NCBI RefSeq assembly: GCF_014842075.1
Contig: NZ_JACYVA010000001.1
Span: 518,278 to 582,277, forward strand
From: Sphingomonas sp. CFBP 13720
GTDB lineage: Bacteria; Pseudomonadota; Alphaproteobacteria; Sphingomonadales; Sphingomonadaceae
DNA: 64,000 nucleotides
Direction of reading: 5' to 3'
The stretch's first letter is position 1. Each line of letters begins with the position of its first letter. Positions 18,432-27,053 of the stretch are shown here, one piece after another. Below the pieces are notes generated by a model. That model made no database searches. It saw only the letters and a program-made list of their open reading frames with translations, and had not been told where the DNA came from. Made by a program: the position numbers and the translations under genes.

Positions 18432-19126
18432 CAGTCGGCCAGCGGCGCTTCGGCATAGCGGGTCGGGTCGGGCAGGCCCGCTTCGGCAAAGCCCTTGGCA
18501 CGCAGGCGGCAACTGTCGCAGCGTCCGCAGTGGAGATCGCCGGCCGGATCGTAACACGACCAGCTGATGCCGGCATCCAGCCCCAGCCGCGCCGCTTCGC
18601 GCGCGATATCCGCCTTCGTCATATGCTGCAGCGGGGCATGGATACGGAAACGATCGCCTTCGACGCCGGCCCGCGTCGCCAGTTCGGCCAGCGTCTCGAA
18701 CCCGGCGATGAATTCCGGCCGGCAATCCGGATATCCCGAATAATCAAGGGCATTGACCCCGATCCACAGGTCGCGCGCCCCCGCTGCTTCGGCCCAGCCC
18801 AGCGCGAGGCTGAGAAAGATCGTATTGCGTGCCGGGACGTAGGTAACCGGAATATCGTCGCCCACGCCATCCTTCGGCACCGCCAGCGTATCGTCGGTCA
18901 GCGCCGATCCGCCGAACGCACGCAGATCGAGCGGCAGCACGACGTGGCGCTCCGCCCCCAGCAGCGTCGCAATCCGTCGCGCCGCCGCCAGTTCGATCTG
19001 ATGCCGCTGGTTATAATCGATCGACAGCGCAAGCAGCCGGTATCCTGCCTCCCGCGCAAGCGCGGCAGATACCATCGAATCCAGCCCGCCGGACACGAGC
19101 ACCACACTGATCGGAGAAGTCGACAT
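18431..19126 (-). CDS. queC: 7-cyano-7-deazaguanine synthase
   Basis: ATP-dependent enzyme that converts 7-carboxy-7-deazaguanine to preQ0. The product is 231 residues from ATG 19126. The PP-loop is [12 protein letters not shown] at the N-terminus, and the zinc site is the C-terminal [19 protein letters not shown] cluster. The open frame continues 34 codons upstream to an ATG at 19228 through a GC-rich hairpin; that extension is not family sequence. It forms a two-gene operon with queE. Confidence 0.95.
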   Translation of the reverse strand: MSTSPISVVLVSGGLDSMVSAALAREAGYRLLALSIDYNQRHQIELAAARRIATLLGAERHVVLPLDLRAFGGSALTDDTLAVPKDGVGDDIPVTYVPARNTIFLSLALGWAEAAGARDLWIGVNALDYSGYPDCRPEFIAGFETLAELATRAGVEGDRFRIHAPLQHMTKADIAREAARLGLDAGISWSCYDPAGDLHCGRCDSCRLRAKGFAEAGLPDPTRYAEAPLAD

Positions 19127-19175
19127 GACGCGCTCGCTAGGCGTTCCGCCGGATGTAGGCAACCCGGGCAAAGAA

Positions 19176-19197
19176 CGGGCCGCTCGCAAGCGGCCCG
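19176..19197 (-). terminator. GC-rich hairpin with T-rich tail in the queC leader
   Basis: A perfect 9-bp stem (CGGGCCGCT / AGCGGCCCG) with a 4-base loop. On the minus strand it is followed by TTCTTTGCCC. It can terminate transcription of the DUF3617-like gene upstream (stop at 19276) or act as an attenuator or leader structure for queC, 50 nt downstream. Confidence 0.5.
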
Positions 19198-19275
19198 AAG
19201 GAAGTCTTCTTTCAGGGAGACTTTGCATCCGTCAGGACGCAGTCATACGGTAGTGCCCAACTGGTAAACACAGGA

Positions 19276-19704
19276 TTAACGGGCTGGCGATCCGCAATTG
19301 CCGACGCGGCGCGCAATGATCGCGTCGGAAAAGGGCGCGCCGTCGGCAAAGCCTTCACTCTCGATCCGCAATGATCGCGGCGTATCGACGCGGATCACGG
19401 TGCGGACATGGCCCGTGCCAGGACAGGTGTAGTGCACCGTCGCACTGTCGGTGCCGTCATCGATGACGAACCGGCTGCATTCCGCCCCGCGATGACGCAA
19501 CCGCAGGAACACCGCTGGGTCGGCGACGCAACTGTCGCGGGGCGGCGTAACCTGTCCCACCGGACGTAGCAGCCAGCGTCCCGCCACGACCCCGCGCATC
19601 GCCTTCAGCGTCGGCGCATGCGCCGGCTGCGCACCAGCCGCTACTGACGCGACCATCAGCCCGACCGCGATCCCCCACCGCATGCCAAGTCCCCCCATCT
19701 TCAA
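19276..19704 (-). CDS. Secreted DUF3617-like protein
   Basis: A 142-residue exported protein of unknown function. The signal peptide MRWGIAVGLMVASVAAGAQPAHA (from an internal Met; the frame has MKMGGLG before it) is clear. The mature part resembles DUF3617 proteins: an early GRWLLRP strand, spaced cysteines in DSCVADP, AECSRF, YTCPGTG and GNCGS (probably two disulphides), and beta-rich sequence. Such proteins are common in sphingomonads and likely periplasmic. It lies 17 bp downstream of hslO and may share its transcript. Confidence 0.6.
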   Translation of the reverse strand: MKMGGLGMRWGIAVGLMVASVAAGAQPAHAPTLKAMRGVVAGRWLLRPVGQVTPPRDSCVADPAVFLRLRHRGAECSRFVIDDGTDSATVHYTCPGTGHVRTVIRVDTPRSLRIESEGFADGAPFSDAIIARRVGNCGSPAR

Positions 19705-19720
19705 TCCCTTTCAGCGCCGG

Positions 19721-20686
19721 TCAGGCGACTACATCGTCCAGCGGCAGCGGAAACTTCGTCGCGCAGAAGGCGCAGTCGACGGTGATGATGCCTGCATCGT
19801 CTGCCATCGCCCGCTGCTCCTCCGGCGGAAACCGCGCGATCACCCCGGCGATATATTCGCGGTCACAGCGACAGCCACGGATAAGGTCGGTGGTGCCCAA
19901 CACCCGCACTTCGCGTTCCTCGTTGAACAGACGCCACACGATCGTTTCCAGCGGGATCATCGGATCGGCGAGTTCATCCGCGCCCATCGTCCGGCCCAAT
20001 GCCTCGACATGCTCCCATTCGGGATGGTCGAGCCGCGTATGCAACCGCTCGCGGCCATCCTCGCCTTCGGGAAGATGCTGGAGGAACATGCCACCGACGA
20101 TCCGGCCGCCTGCCTCGTCGAAGCCGAGGCCCAGCCGCACCAGCGACGGGATTTGTTCGGATTGCAGGAAATAGCTTTCAGCTGCCGCCGCGATCGAATC
20201 ACCGTCCAGCGGCACGATCCCCTGATAGCGTTCGCCCGACGTCACCTGATCGAAGGTGATGGCCAGATATCCCTGCCCGAACAGCGCGAACAGCGACGGC
20301 GTTTCGCCCAGTTCGGCCAGCCGCTCGCGATCGAAGTCGACATAACCGCGCAACTCGCCGTTCTTGTAATCGCACACCATCAGCCGGACGATGCCACCCT
20401 GCGTCTGCGCCTGGAGCGTCAGTTGCCCGGCGGCATCCTTCAACGTCGATCCCAGCAGCGCGGTGAGCGCGAGCGCTTCGGCCAGCAACTGTTCGATCGG
20501 GCGGGGATAGGCATGCGCGGCAAGGATCGACTGCGCCACCGAACCCAGCCGGACCACGCGTCCGCGCGCGTGCCGATCGGGAATGGTGAAGCCGATCGCA
20601 CGGTCGAGATCGGGCAGGCGTACGGTATCAGTCAAGCAACGGCTCCCACGTCCGGCAAACCGGACGAAATGTGATCGATCGCTCAC
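19721..20686 (-). CDS. hslO: Redox-regulated chaperone Hsp33
   Basis: Cytosolic holdase activated when oxidation releases zinc from its C-terminal cysteines. The product is 321 residues; the family is about 290-320. The zinc switch is complete: CRC at 272/274 and CAFC at 305/308. The core blocks EALALTALLGSTLK, LMVCDYKNGELRGYV and GQGYLAITFD match the family. The first about 20 residues (MSDRSHFVRFAGRGSRC) are not conserved, so initiation may be at a non-ATG codon slightly downstream. A 140-bp gap separates it from argF upstream. Confidence 0.93.
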   Translation of the reverse strand: MSDRSHFVRFAGRGSRCLTDTVRLPDLDRAIGFTIPDRHARGRVVRLGSVAQSILAAHAYPRPIEQLLAEALALTALLGSTLKDAAGQLTLQAQTQGGIVRLMVCDYKNGELRGYVDFDRERLAELGETPSLFALFGQGYLAITFDQVTSGERYQGIVPLDGDSIAAAAESYFLQSEQIPSLVRLGLGFDEAGGRIVGGMFLQHLPEGEDGRERLHTRLDHPEWEHVEALGRTMGADELADPMIPLETIVWRLFNEEREVRVLGTTDLIRGCRCDREYIAGVIARFPPEEQRAMADDAGIITVDCAFCATKFPLPLDDVVA

Positions 20687-20827
20687 ATGGGAGCCGCCGC
20701 ATCGTTTCGCAAGCGGTTTGCGGCAGGTTAGCGTACCGATTGCCGGTCAGCGTCGCGAACCCGCCTGTGTCGGGCAACGCTATCGCGTTCCGCCAACGCG
20801 GGTGGGAGTGCGTAACGCCCGGGTCGG

Positions 20828-21745
20828 TTACCCGACCAGCCCGAAGCACCAGCGCAGGATCGCCTTCTGCGCATGCAGCCGGTTCTCGGCTTCCGGCCAG
20901 ATCAGCGATTGCGGTCCGTCGATCACCTCCGTCGTTACTTCCTCGCCACGATGCGCGGGCAGACAGTGCAGGAACACTGCGTCCGACTTCGCGTGCGCCA
21001 TCAGGTCGCGCGTCACCTGATAGGGAGCCATCGCGGCCAGCTTGGCATCGGCCTGCGCCTGTCCCATCGATATCCACGTATCTGTGACTACGACGTCCGC
21101 ATCGCGCACTGCCTCTACCGGATCGCGGGTAATGCGGGCACGGGTGCCCGCTGCCTCGATCACGTCGGCGGCGGGATCATAGCCTTCGGGGCATGCCGCG
21201 ATCACGTCGAAACCCAGCAACGCCCCCGCCTCGACGATCGAATGCAGCACGTTGTTGCCGTCGCCCAGCCATGCCCATTTCAGGCCCGGCAACGTCTTGC
21301 CCGATTCGATCACGGTCAGCAGATCGGCGACGATCTGGCACGGATGCGATCCGTCCGTCAGTCCGTTGACGACGGGCACGCTGGCATAATGCGCCATCTC
21401 GTCCAGCTTCGCCGGATCGTCGGTGCGCACCATGATGGCATCGCAATATCCTGACAGGATGCGCGCGGTATCCGCTACCGTCTCGCCGCGCCCAAGCTGG
21501 GTCGTGCCCGCGTCTAGCACCAGCGCGCTGCCGCCCAACTGACGCATCGCCATGTCGAACGACACACGCGTGCGGGTCGATGATTTTTCGAAGACGCAGG
21601 CGAGCGTGTGACCGGCAAGCGACGCGTCGCCATCGGCCCGTCCCCTGGGCCAGCCCTTGCGCGCCGCCTTCGCGTCGAGTGCGTCGTTGAGGATGGCGGC
21701 GATGCCGTCGGCACCGGCCGAGGCGAGATCTAGAAAATGGCGCAT
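20828..21745 (-). CDS. argF: Ornithine carbamoyltransferase
   Basis: Makes citrulline from ornithine and carbamoyl phosphate in arginine biosynthesis; cytosolic trimer. The product is 305 residues, the normal length. Carbamoyl-phosphate binding is seen in [11 protein letters not shown] and ornithine binding in the [11 protein letters not shown] block; DGSHPCQ and WLGDGNNV are also family motifs. The start ATG 21745 begins [11 protein letters not shown], as expected. It follows argD on the same strand with a 132-bp spacer that contains a small CG-rich hairpin near 21850, so the two may be one transcript with internal processing or separate units. Confidence 0.96.
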   Translation of the reverse strand: MRHFLDLASAGADGIAAILNDALDAKAARKGWPRGRADGDASLAGHTLACVFEKSSTRTRVSFDMAMRQLGGSALVLDAGTTQLGRGETVADTARILSGYCDAIMVRTDDPAKLDEMAHYASVPVVNGLTDGSHPCQIVADLLTVIESGKTLPGLKWAWLGDGNNVLHSIVEAGALLGFDVIAACPEGYDPAADVIEAAGTRARITRDPVEAVRDADVVVTDTWISMGQAQADAKLAAMAPYQVTRDLMAHAKSDAVFLHCLPAHRGEEVTTEVIDGPQSLIWPEAENRLHAQKAILRWCFGLVG

Positions 21746-21877
21746 GTCGGAATTCTCCCGGCACGGGGAAAGACCTTTTCCGCGACGCGGTGGTGGGAAC
21801 GTCCCTCCTACCGCGCCATCGACCGGGCGCTCCCCATGCGTGGCATGGTCCCTCCCCCGTTCGGGGAGGACGTAACA

Positions 21878-23068
21878 TCAGTCGTCGGCTACCGGCACAT
21901 AGACGCGGGCGGCAGCGGACAGCTTTTCGATCGCCTGCGCGATATGGCGCTCGTCGATCACCAGCGGCGGCAGGACGCGAACGACATTCTCGCCCGCCGC
22001 GACCGTCAGCAATTGATGCTGATCGCGCAGATGCGCGACGAAACGTCGGCTGTCCGACTTCAGCTTGATCCCGAGCATCAGGCCCATGCCGCGCACTTCC
22101 TGAAACAGGTGATCGTGGTTCGGGATCATCTGTTCCAGCCCCTGTCGCAGCCGGTCGCCCATTGCCTTCACATGCGCGAAGAATTCGGGTTCCAGCATCA
22201 CGTCGAGCACCGCCTGCCCCGCCGCCATGGCCAGCGGATTGCCACCATAGGTCGATCCGTGCGTACCGAACACCATGCCCTTCGCCGCGTTTTCGGTGGC
22301 AAGGCACGCGCCGAACGGAAAGCCGCCGCCGATCCCCTTCGCCGCCGACACGATGTCGGGGACCACGCCATATTGCTCGTGCGCGAACAGCGTGCCGGTC
22401 CGGCCATAGCCGCACTGCACCTCGTCCAGCACCAGCAACAGGCCATGCTCGTCGCACGCCTTGCGAAGGCCCGTCAGGAATTCGGGTGTCGCGGTACGCA
22501 GACCGCCCTCACCCTGCACCGGCTCGACGAGGAAGCCGGCAGTCTGATCGTCGATCAGCGCCAGCGCGCCTTCGAGATCGTTGAATTCCGCGTATTTGAA
22601 GCCGGGCAGCAACGGTTCGAACCCGTCGCGCATCTTCGCCTGATTGGTGGCGGAAATGGTCCCGAGCGTCCGGCCATGGAACGCCTGGTTGAAGGTGATG
22701 AGCGTATGCCGCTGCGGATTGCCGTTGGCATAGTGATAACGGCGCGCGGTCTTGATCGCGCATTCGACCGCTTCGGCCCCCGAATTGGTGAAGAACACCG
22801 TGTCGGCGAAACTGTGGTCGACGATCCGCTGCGCCAGCGCCTCGCCCTGCGGCGATCCGTACAGGTTGCTGACGTGCATCAGCTTCGCGGCCTGTTCCTG
22901 AATCGCCTTCGTCAGGTGTGGATGGCCGTGGCCCAGCGCGTTGACCGCGATCCCCGCCGCGAAGTCGAGATATTCGGTCCCGTCCTCGCCATAGAGATAG
23001 CAGCCTTCCCCTCGGACCGGACGCACGCCGCACCGTGGGTAAACGGGCATCAGTGCGGGGGTCGTCAT
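21878..23068 (-). CDS. argD: Acetylornithine aminotransferase
   Basis: PLP enzyme that converts N-acetylglutamate semialdehyde to N-acetylornithine; also able to serve lysine biosynthesis in many bacteria. The product is 396 residues from ATG 23068, which is preceded by GGAGG at 7 nt spacing; the frame runs 47 codons further without homology. Features: ALGHGHPHL, FTNSGAEAVECAIKTAR, the LDEVQCGYGRTG block carrying the cofactor Asp, and the Schiff-base Lys in SAAKGIGGG. It lies upstream of argF, matching the argD-argF pairing common in alphaproteobacteria. Confidence 0.95.
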   Translation of the reverse strand: MTTPALMPVYPRCGVRPVRGEGCYLYGEDGTEYLDFAAGIAVNALGHGHPHLTKAIQEQAAKLMHVSNLYGSPQGEALAQRIVDHSFADTVFFTNSGAEAVECAIKTARRYHYANGNPQRHTLITFNQAFHGRTLGTISATNQAKMRDGFEPLLPGFKYAEFNDLEGALALIDDQTAGFLVEPVQGEGGLRTATPEFLTGLRKACDEHGLLLVLDEVQCGYGRTGTLFAHEQYGVVPDIVSAAKGIGGGFPFGACLATENAAKGMVFGTHGSTYGGNPLAMAAGQAVLDVMLEPEFFAHVKAMGDRLRQGLEQMIPNHDHLFQEVRGMGLMLGIKLKSDSRRFVAHLRDQHQLLTVAAGENVVRVLPPLVIDERHIAQAIEKLSAAARVYVPVADD

Positions 23069-23112
23069 CGAACTGCCTCCTCGGCGTTGGGGATTTCCAG
23101 CGGTAGAAACGC

Positions 23113-23137
23113 AAAAGGGCGGCCAACCGGGCCGCCC
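23113..23137 (-). terminator. Rho-independent terminator after the ABC-2 permease
   Basis: The minus strand reads an 8-bp stem (GGGCGGCC / GGCCGCCC, 5-nt loop) followed by TTTTGCGTTT, about 35 nt past the permease stop. It separates the permease transcript from argD. Confidence 0.7.
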
Positions 23138-23171
23138 GGAGCGACGCTTTACCGCCGCCCTGCCCCGTCCG

Positions 23172-24008
23172 TCAATTCTTGAGCTTCCACCCCGATCGCA
23201 GCAGCGCATAACACAGCATCGCCAGTACGATATCGATCACGAGAATGATCGCGCCGCCCAGCAGCACCGGCGAATCAGCACGTTCGAGAAAGCCGTAGCG
23301 GAAGCCGGAGATGATATAGAAAAACGGATTGAGGTGGCTGATCGCGCGGAACGTCGGGGTCAGCGCGTCGACCGAATAGAAGGTGCCGGACAACAGCGTC
23401 AGCGGGCCGATCACGAAATTGGTGACGGCGGCGGCATGGTCGAACTTCTCTGCCCAGATCGACGTCAGCACGCCGGCCAGCGCGAGGAAGATCGACCCGA
23501 ACAGCCCGAACCACAGCACCGCGCCGGGATGTCGCGGCATGACGTGGACACCGGGATAGAGCAGCATCGCCCCCCACAGCACGATTCCGACGAGAAACGC
23601 CCGCGTGACCGCCCCGCCGACCAGCGCCGCCAGCAGCTCGCCGGTCGACAGCGGCGGCATCAGATAATCGACGATCGTCCCCTGAATCTTGCCGACCAGC
23701 AGCGCGAAGCTGGAATTGGCGAAGGCGTTGTTGAGCATCGCCATCGCGATCAGCCCCGGCGCGACGAAATCGGGGAACGGCACGCCCAGCACATTGCGCG
23801 CAGCACCGCCCATCGCCACCGAAAAGATGACGAGAAACAGCAGCGTCGTGATCGCCGGTGCCCAGATCGTCTGGAGTTGCACCTTGAAGAACCGGCGCAC
23901 CTCCTTGATATAGAGCGTGCGCACGCCACCCCAGTTGACGTTTCGGATGACCGGCACGCCGGGGTCGGCGATGATGAATGTCTCGCGCGACGGGGATTGT
24001 TCCTGCAT
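23172..24008 (-). CDS. ABC-2 type transporter permease
   Basis: Six-span inner-membrane permease of an ABC exporter, 278 residues from ATG 24008. The amphipathic N-terminal segment (NWGGVRTLYIKEVRRFFKVQ) is followed by hydrophobic spans, the first at TIWAPAITTLLFLVIFSVAMG. The ABC-2 signature region FVAPGLIAMAMLNNAFANSSFALLVGKIQGTIVDYLMPPLS is typical of YadH/NodJ-like permeases, with the GTFYSVDALTP loop near the end. No ATPase gene is adjacent in the window, so its partner lies elsewhere. It starts 60 bp from the divergent gcrA gene. Confidence 0.88.
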   Translation of the reverse strand: MQEQSPSRETFIIADPGVPVIRNVNWGGVRTLYIKEVRRFFKVQLQTIWAPAITTLLFLVIFSVAMGGAARNVLGVPFPDFVAPGLIAMAMLNNAFANSSFALLVGKIQGTIVDYLMPPLSTGELLAALVGGAVTRAFLVGIVLWGAMLLYPGVHVMPRHPGAVLWFGLFGSIFLALAGVLTSIWAEKFDHAAAVTNFVIGPLTLLSGTFYSVDALTPTFRAISHLNPFFYIISGFRYGFLERADSPVLLGGAIILVIDIVLAMLCYALLRSGWKLKN

Positions 24009-24068
24009 GGCTGTGTCGCCTAATCGCTGGCGGCATGTCAGGCAAGGCGCGCTGATATCGAAGGACGA

Positions 24069-24842
24069 ATGACGAGCATGAGCTGGACCGAAGAACGCAT
24101 CGCGACCCTGGCCAAGATGTGGGAATCGGGCATGACCGCGAGCCAGATCGCGGAGGAACTTGGCGGGATCAGCCGCAACGCGGTGATCGGCAAGGCCCAT
24201 CGCCTCGGCCTCCAGTCGCGCCCTTCGCCGGTCAAGTCGAACGATGCCGGCAAGGCCGCAGCGGCGGCCCCCGCGCCCGAACCGGCAACCGTCGCGCCGG
24301 AACCGGTTGCCGAACCCGCGCCCGTCGTGCCCGAACCGGCCGTCGTGGCCGCGCCCCCTGCGCCGGAACCGGTTGCAGCCGCGCCGGTCGACGACGATCC
24401 GTTCACGCCGCTGGCGGTCGATGCCGAAGACGTGGCGGACGACGAGGAGGAGGAAGCGGACGAGGCAGAAGAGGCACCGGTCGTCGCCCCGCCGAAGCCC
24501 GATGCTCCCGTCCTGCGTTCGGTCGGCCCCGGCGGGTTCCTGCGGCAGAATCCGGGCGAACAGTCGGCTCCGCTGACGCCGGCGCCGCCGCGACGTCTGG
24601 TCCCCGCACGGCCCAGCGATGCGATCGCAGGCAAGACGACGCTGCTCGATCTGAACGACCGCATCTGCAAATGGCCGATCGGCCATCCGGGCGAACCCGA
24701 CTTCCATTTTTGTGGCGACAAGGTGAACCCGGGCTTCCCGTATTGCGTCGCGCATTGCGGCCATGCCTATCAGGCGCAGTTGCCGCGTCGCGATCGCCGC
24801 CCGCCGCCGCCGCTGCCCTATGGCGGTCCACGCGTCCGCTGA
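24069..24842 (+). CDS. gcrA: Cell cycle regulator GcrA
   Basis: Transcription cofactor that binds sigma-70 holoenzyme and CcrM-methylated GANTC promoters to control division and replication genes in alphaproteobacteria. The product is 257 residues. The N-terminal DNA-binding domain (SWTEERIATLAKMW...ISRNAVIGKAHRLGL) covers about 4-48. A long Pro/Ala/Glu-rich acidic linker runs from about 60 to 165. The sigma-interacting C-terminal domain contains CKWPIGHPGEPDFHFCGD and YCVAHCGHAY. The linker makes the protein longer than Caulobacter GcrA (about 170 residues). ATG 24078 is an alternative start. Confidence 0.95.
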   Translation: MTSMSWTEERIATLAKMWESGMTASQIAEELGGISRNAVIGKAHRLGLQSRPSPVKSNDAGKAAAAAPAPEPATVAPEPVAEPAPVVPEPAVVAAPPAPEPVAAAPVDDDPFTPLAVDAEDVADDEEEEADEAEEAPVVAPPKPDAPVLRSVGPGGFLRQNPGEQSAPLTPAPPRRLVPARPSDAIAGKTTLLDLNDRICKWPIGHPGEPDFHFCGDKVNPGFPYCVAHCGHAYQAQLPRRDRRPPPPLPYGGPRVR

Positions 24843-25008
24843 CGTCGACCGTCCGCGCCCGGGCAACCGCCCGGCCGCGACCAGCGGTCGACCGGCCGGC
24901 GCGACCCAACGCCGCGACCGACGTTAGGGGCGTTGCCCGTGACCGCCCGACCGGCACGTCCCAGTACCACTCTTGCCCCCGCCGCGTTTGATCTACATAC
25001 GTTCCGAC

Positions 25009-26991
25009 ATGGCCGACAATCTGTTCGACGCGAACCTGCCCTCCACGCCCAGCTATGACGCATCGTCGATCGAGGTGCTGGAGGGCTTGGAACCGGTACG
25101 CCGCCGGCCCGGCATGTATATCGGCGGCACCGACGAACGCGCGCTGCACCATCTTGCCGCCGAAGTGCTCGACAATGCGATGGACGAGGCGGTCGCGGGC
25201 CACGCGACGCGGATCGAGGTGCTGCTGGAACCCGGCAACCGCCTGACGATCACCGACAATGGACGCGGCATCCCGGTCGATCCGCATCCGAAATTCCCCG
25301 ACAAGTCGGCGCTGGAAGTCATCCTGTCGACGCTCCATTCGGGCGGGAAGTTCGCAGGCAAGGCCTATGCGACCTCGGGCGGACTGCACGGCGTCGGTAT
25401 TTCGGTCGTCAACGCATTGTCGAGCGATACGGTGGTAGAGGTCGCGCGCGACCGGCAACTTTATCGCCAGCGATTCGCGCGCGGGGAGACGCTGGGTCCG
25501 CTCGATCATGTCGGCGCGGCCCCCAACCGGCGCGGCACGCTGGTCGCCTTTACCCCCGACACAGAAATTTTCGGACCCGAACTCAGCTTCAAGCCTGCCC
25601 GGCTGCACAAGCTCGTCCGGTCGAAAGCGTATCTGTTCGCGGGTGTGGAAATCCGCTGGAAATGCACGCCCGAGTTGGTCGCGGGAACCGACATCCCGGC
25701 GGAAGCGGTGTTCCAGTTTCCCGGCGGCCTTGCCGACCATCTGCGCGAACAGGTCGGCGGACGCGAATGTGCGACGGCCGACTTCTTCGCGGGGCGACAG
25801 GATTTTCCGGGCGAGCAGGGCCGGGTCGAATGGGCGGTCGCGTGGCCGCTATGGAGCGACGGCAGCTACAGCTATTACTGCAACACGATCCCGACCCCGG
25901 ATGGCGGGACGCACGAACAAGGACTGCGACAGGCGCTGGTCCGTGGGTTGCGCGGGTTCGCCGACCTGATCGGGCAGAAAAAGGCCAAGGACATGACCGC
26001 CGACGACGTGACCGTCGGCTGCGAATTGATGCTGTCGGTGTTCGTCCGCGATCCGCAGTTCCAGAGCCAGACGAAGGATCGACTGACCAGTGTCGAGGCG
26101 GCGGGGCTGGTCGAGAAGGCGGTGCGGGACCATTTCGACCATTTCCTGAGCGACAATATGGAGCGGGGCAAGGCGTTGCTCGGCCTCGTGCTCGACCGGA
26201 TGGACGAACGCCTGCGCCGCAAGGCGGAGCGTGAGGTCAAGCGCAAGACCGCGACGTCGTCGCGCAAGCTGCGGCTGCCGGGCAAGCTGACCGATTGTGC
26301 GTCGGACGATCCCAAGGGCACCGAATTGTTCATCGTCGAAGGCGATTCGGCGGGCGGTTCGGCCAAGCAGGCGCGCGACCGCAAGACGCAGGCGATCCTG
26401 CCGATTCGTGGAAAGATCCTGAACGTCGCGTCGGCGACCAGCGCCAAGATCTTTGCCAATCAGGAGATCGCCGACCTGATCCTCGCCATGGGGTGCGGTA
26501 CGCGCAAGGACTGCCTTCCCGATGCGCTGCGCTACGAACGGATCGTCATCATGACTGATGCCGACGTCGATGGCGCCCATATCGCCACGCTGCTGATGAC
26601 GTTCTTCTTTCAGGAGATGCCCGACATCGTCCGCCGGGGGCATCTGTATCTGGCGCAGCCGCCGCTCTATCGCCTGACCGTCGGCGCGAAGTCGCTCTAT
26701 GCCCGCGACGATGCGCATCGCGCACAACTGGAACGCACCGCGTTCCGGGGAAAGAAGGTCGAGGTATCGCGCTTCAAGGGGCTGGGCGAGATGAACCCGT
26801 CGCAGTTGCGCGAAACGACGATGGACCCTGCGTCGCGCAGCATGATCCGCATCACGCTGCCGCAGGAATATGAGGAACGCGCGGCGGTAAAGGATCTGGT
26901 CGATCGCCTGATGGGCACCAACCCGGCGCATCGCTTCGCGTTCATTCAGGAGAATGCGGCACGGCTGGACGACGAAGTGATCGACGCCTGA
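25009..26991 (+). CDS. parE: DNA topoisomerase IV subunit B
   Basis: ATPase subunit of the decatenating type IIA topoisomerase, 660 residues from ATG 25009. GHKL ATPase motifs: EVLDNAMDEA, ITDNGRGIPVD, and GLHGVGISVVNALS. The TOPRIM domain has the acidic sites EGDSAGG and DADVDGAHI, followed by the C-terminal GLGEMNP block. Length and the absence of the long GyrB insertion favour ParE over GyrB. The frame has an ATG 36 nt upstream, but the family N-terminus begins near 25009. parC is not adjacent. Confidence 0.95.
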   Translation: MADNLFDANLPSTPSYDASSIEVLEGLEPVRRRPGMYIGGTDERALHHLAAEVLDNAMDEAVAGHATRIEVLLEPGNRLTITDNGRGIPVDPHPKFPDKSALEVILSTLHSGGKFAGKAYATSGGLHGVGISVVNALSSDTVVEVARDRQLYRQRFARGETLGPLDHVGAAPNRRGTLVAFTPDTEIFGPELSFKPARLHKLVRSKAYLFAGVEIRWKCTPELVAGTDIPAEAVFQFPGGLADHLREQVGGRECATADFFAGRQDFPGEQGRVEWAVAWPLWSDGSYSYYCNTIPTPDGGTHEQGLRQALVRGLRGFADLIGQKKAKDMTADDVTVGCELMLSVFVRDPQFQSQTKDRLTSVEAAGLVEKAVRDHFDHFLSDNMERGKALLGLVLDRMDERLRRKAEREVKRKTATSSRKLRLPGKLTDCASDDPKGTELFIVEGDSAGGSAKQARDRKTQAILPIRGKILNVASATSAKIFANQEIADLILAMGCGTRKDCLPDALRYERIVIMTDADVDGAHIATLLMTFFFQEMPDIVRRGHLYLAQPPLYRLTVGAKSLYARDDAHRAQLERTAFRGKKVEVSRFKGLGEMNPSQLRETTMDPASRSMIRITLPQEYEERAAVKDLVDRLMGTNPAHRFAFIQENAARLDDEVIDA

Positions 26992-27053
26992 GCTTTCCGC
27001 TCGACCGATATCGATCGCGCGGCCTACACTCCCCGAACATACCGGGGGAAATC

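Noticed and set aside
19127..19228. N-terminal extension of queC from ATG 19228
   Set aside because: It would translate through a GC hairpin with no family similarity; queC homology begins at 19126.
24250..24490. Apparent tandem repeats (Pro-Glu-Pro-Ala type)
   Set aside because: They are coding low complexity in the GcrA linker, not a DNA repeat array.
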